Shown in pieces: positions 56,943 through 57,070 of a stretch of DNA of 57,070 nucleotides (positions are counted from its first letter, which is position 1; the number at the start of each line of letters is the position of its first letter). The notes under the pieces were generated by a model that worked only from the letters and a program-made list of their open reading frames with translations, was not told the DNA's origin and ran no database searches. Where the stretch lies: assembly GCF_000613345.1 (NCBI RefSeq), contig NZ_BAIS01000008.1, positions 1 through 57,070 on the forward strand, written 5' to 3'. This DNA is from Prevotella disiens JCM 6334 = ATCC 29426 (GTDB lineage Bacteria; Bacteroidota; Bacteroidia; Bacteroidales; Bacteroidaceae). Made by a program: the position numbers and the translations under genes.

Positions 56943-57070
56943 GTTGTATAAAGACTGCGGAAAAGGCTCAATTTCGTTAAGCCAAACGAACTATATAAAT
57001 GAGCAAAGCGAAATTTAAACATGGTCATGACGAGAAGTATAACCTTTCGAGCAATGATACTTTGTAGGGG

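Noticed and set aside
56989..57057. 22-codon open frame at the right edge
   Set aside because: An ATG to TAG frame exists after the sus terminator, but there is no promoter or family and it is too short to support.

Overview
The window looks like a chromosomal segment of a Bacteroidota, most likely a Prevotella-type member of the Bacteroidales. The support is a Sus starch-utilisation system with SusC/SusD/SusE/SusF-type proteins, promoters of the Bacteroidota form (TAnnTTTG at -7, seen ahead of most transcription units), little Shine-Dalgarno signal, an ECF sigma/membrane-partner pair, and SusB-type GH97 and DUF6122 genes. No rRNA, tRNA, insertion sequence, prophage or CRISPR array was recognised. 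Species cannot be fixed by eye.

Layout. 0.3-5 kb, minus strand: superoxide reductase, a three-gene ECF-sigma operon joined by ATGA overlaps, and a phosphoethanolamine-transferase-like membrane protein. 5.2-11.2 kb, plus strand: a hipBA toxin-antitoxin pair, nhaA, a secreted amidotransferase-like protein and a solitary AAA_14/DUF4143 ATPase behind two mirrored palindromes. 11.3-20.1 kb, minus strand: a four-gene operon malQ, GH97 alpha-glucosidase (susB), pullulanase, neopullulanase (susA). 20.9-25.5 kb, minus strand: an M23/LysM peptidase, then DJ-1 family, ispD and recG. 25.8-29.4 kb, plus strand: nadK, an ABC exporter and a thioredoxin fused to a TonB-C-like domain. 29.4-37.3 kb, minus strand: DUF6122, an HI0933-type flavoprotein, aroC, a SlyD-like isomerase, a uracil permease and an iron-type ABC importer without its ATPase. 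37.5-46.7 kb: a dicarboxylate transporter, a two-component pair, a PiT phosphate transporter, an OmpA lipoprotein, a TonB-N-like fragment protein and a thioredoxin. 46.8-56.9 kb: a LacI-family regulator and maltose MFS transporter diverging from susC-susD-susE-susF.

How it works together. The starch genes lie in two places about 29 kb apart, enzymes at 11-20 kb and uptake and regulation at 47-57 kb. They share an identical 14-bp LacI-type operator, TGCAAACGATTGCA. Its centre lies exactly 61.5 bp upstream of the first base of the -7 box of malQ and of susC, and also of the best -7 match for lacI. This ties the loci into one regulon and suggests activation rather than simple blocking. Conflicting with this, the uptake genes are broken in this sequence: the MFS transporter carries two frame disruptions, susC one, and susD an apparent 5-bp repeat collapse. 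All hydrolases and the binding lipoproteins are intact. Either starch uptake is decaying here or the assembly has local errors.

Two families of short intergenic repeats recur through the window and match no standard element. One is a 22-bp-period array (five sites) whose AT-flanked core flips orientation while the linkers keep their polarity. The other is a 9-bp GAC-phased array (four sites). Both sit only between genes and are reported as the main candidates for something undescribed.
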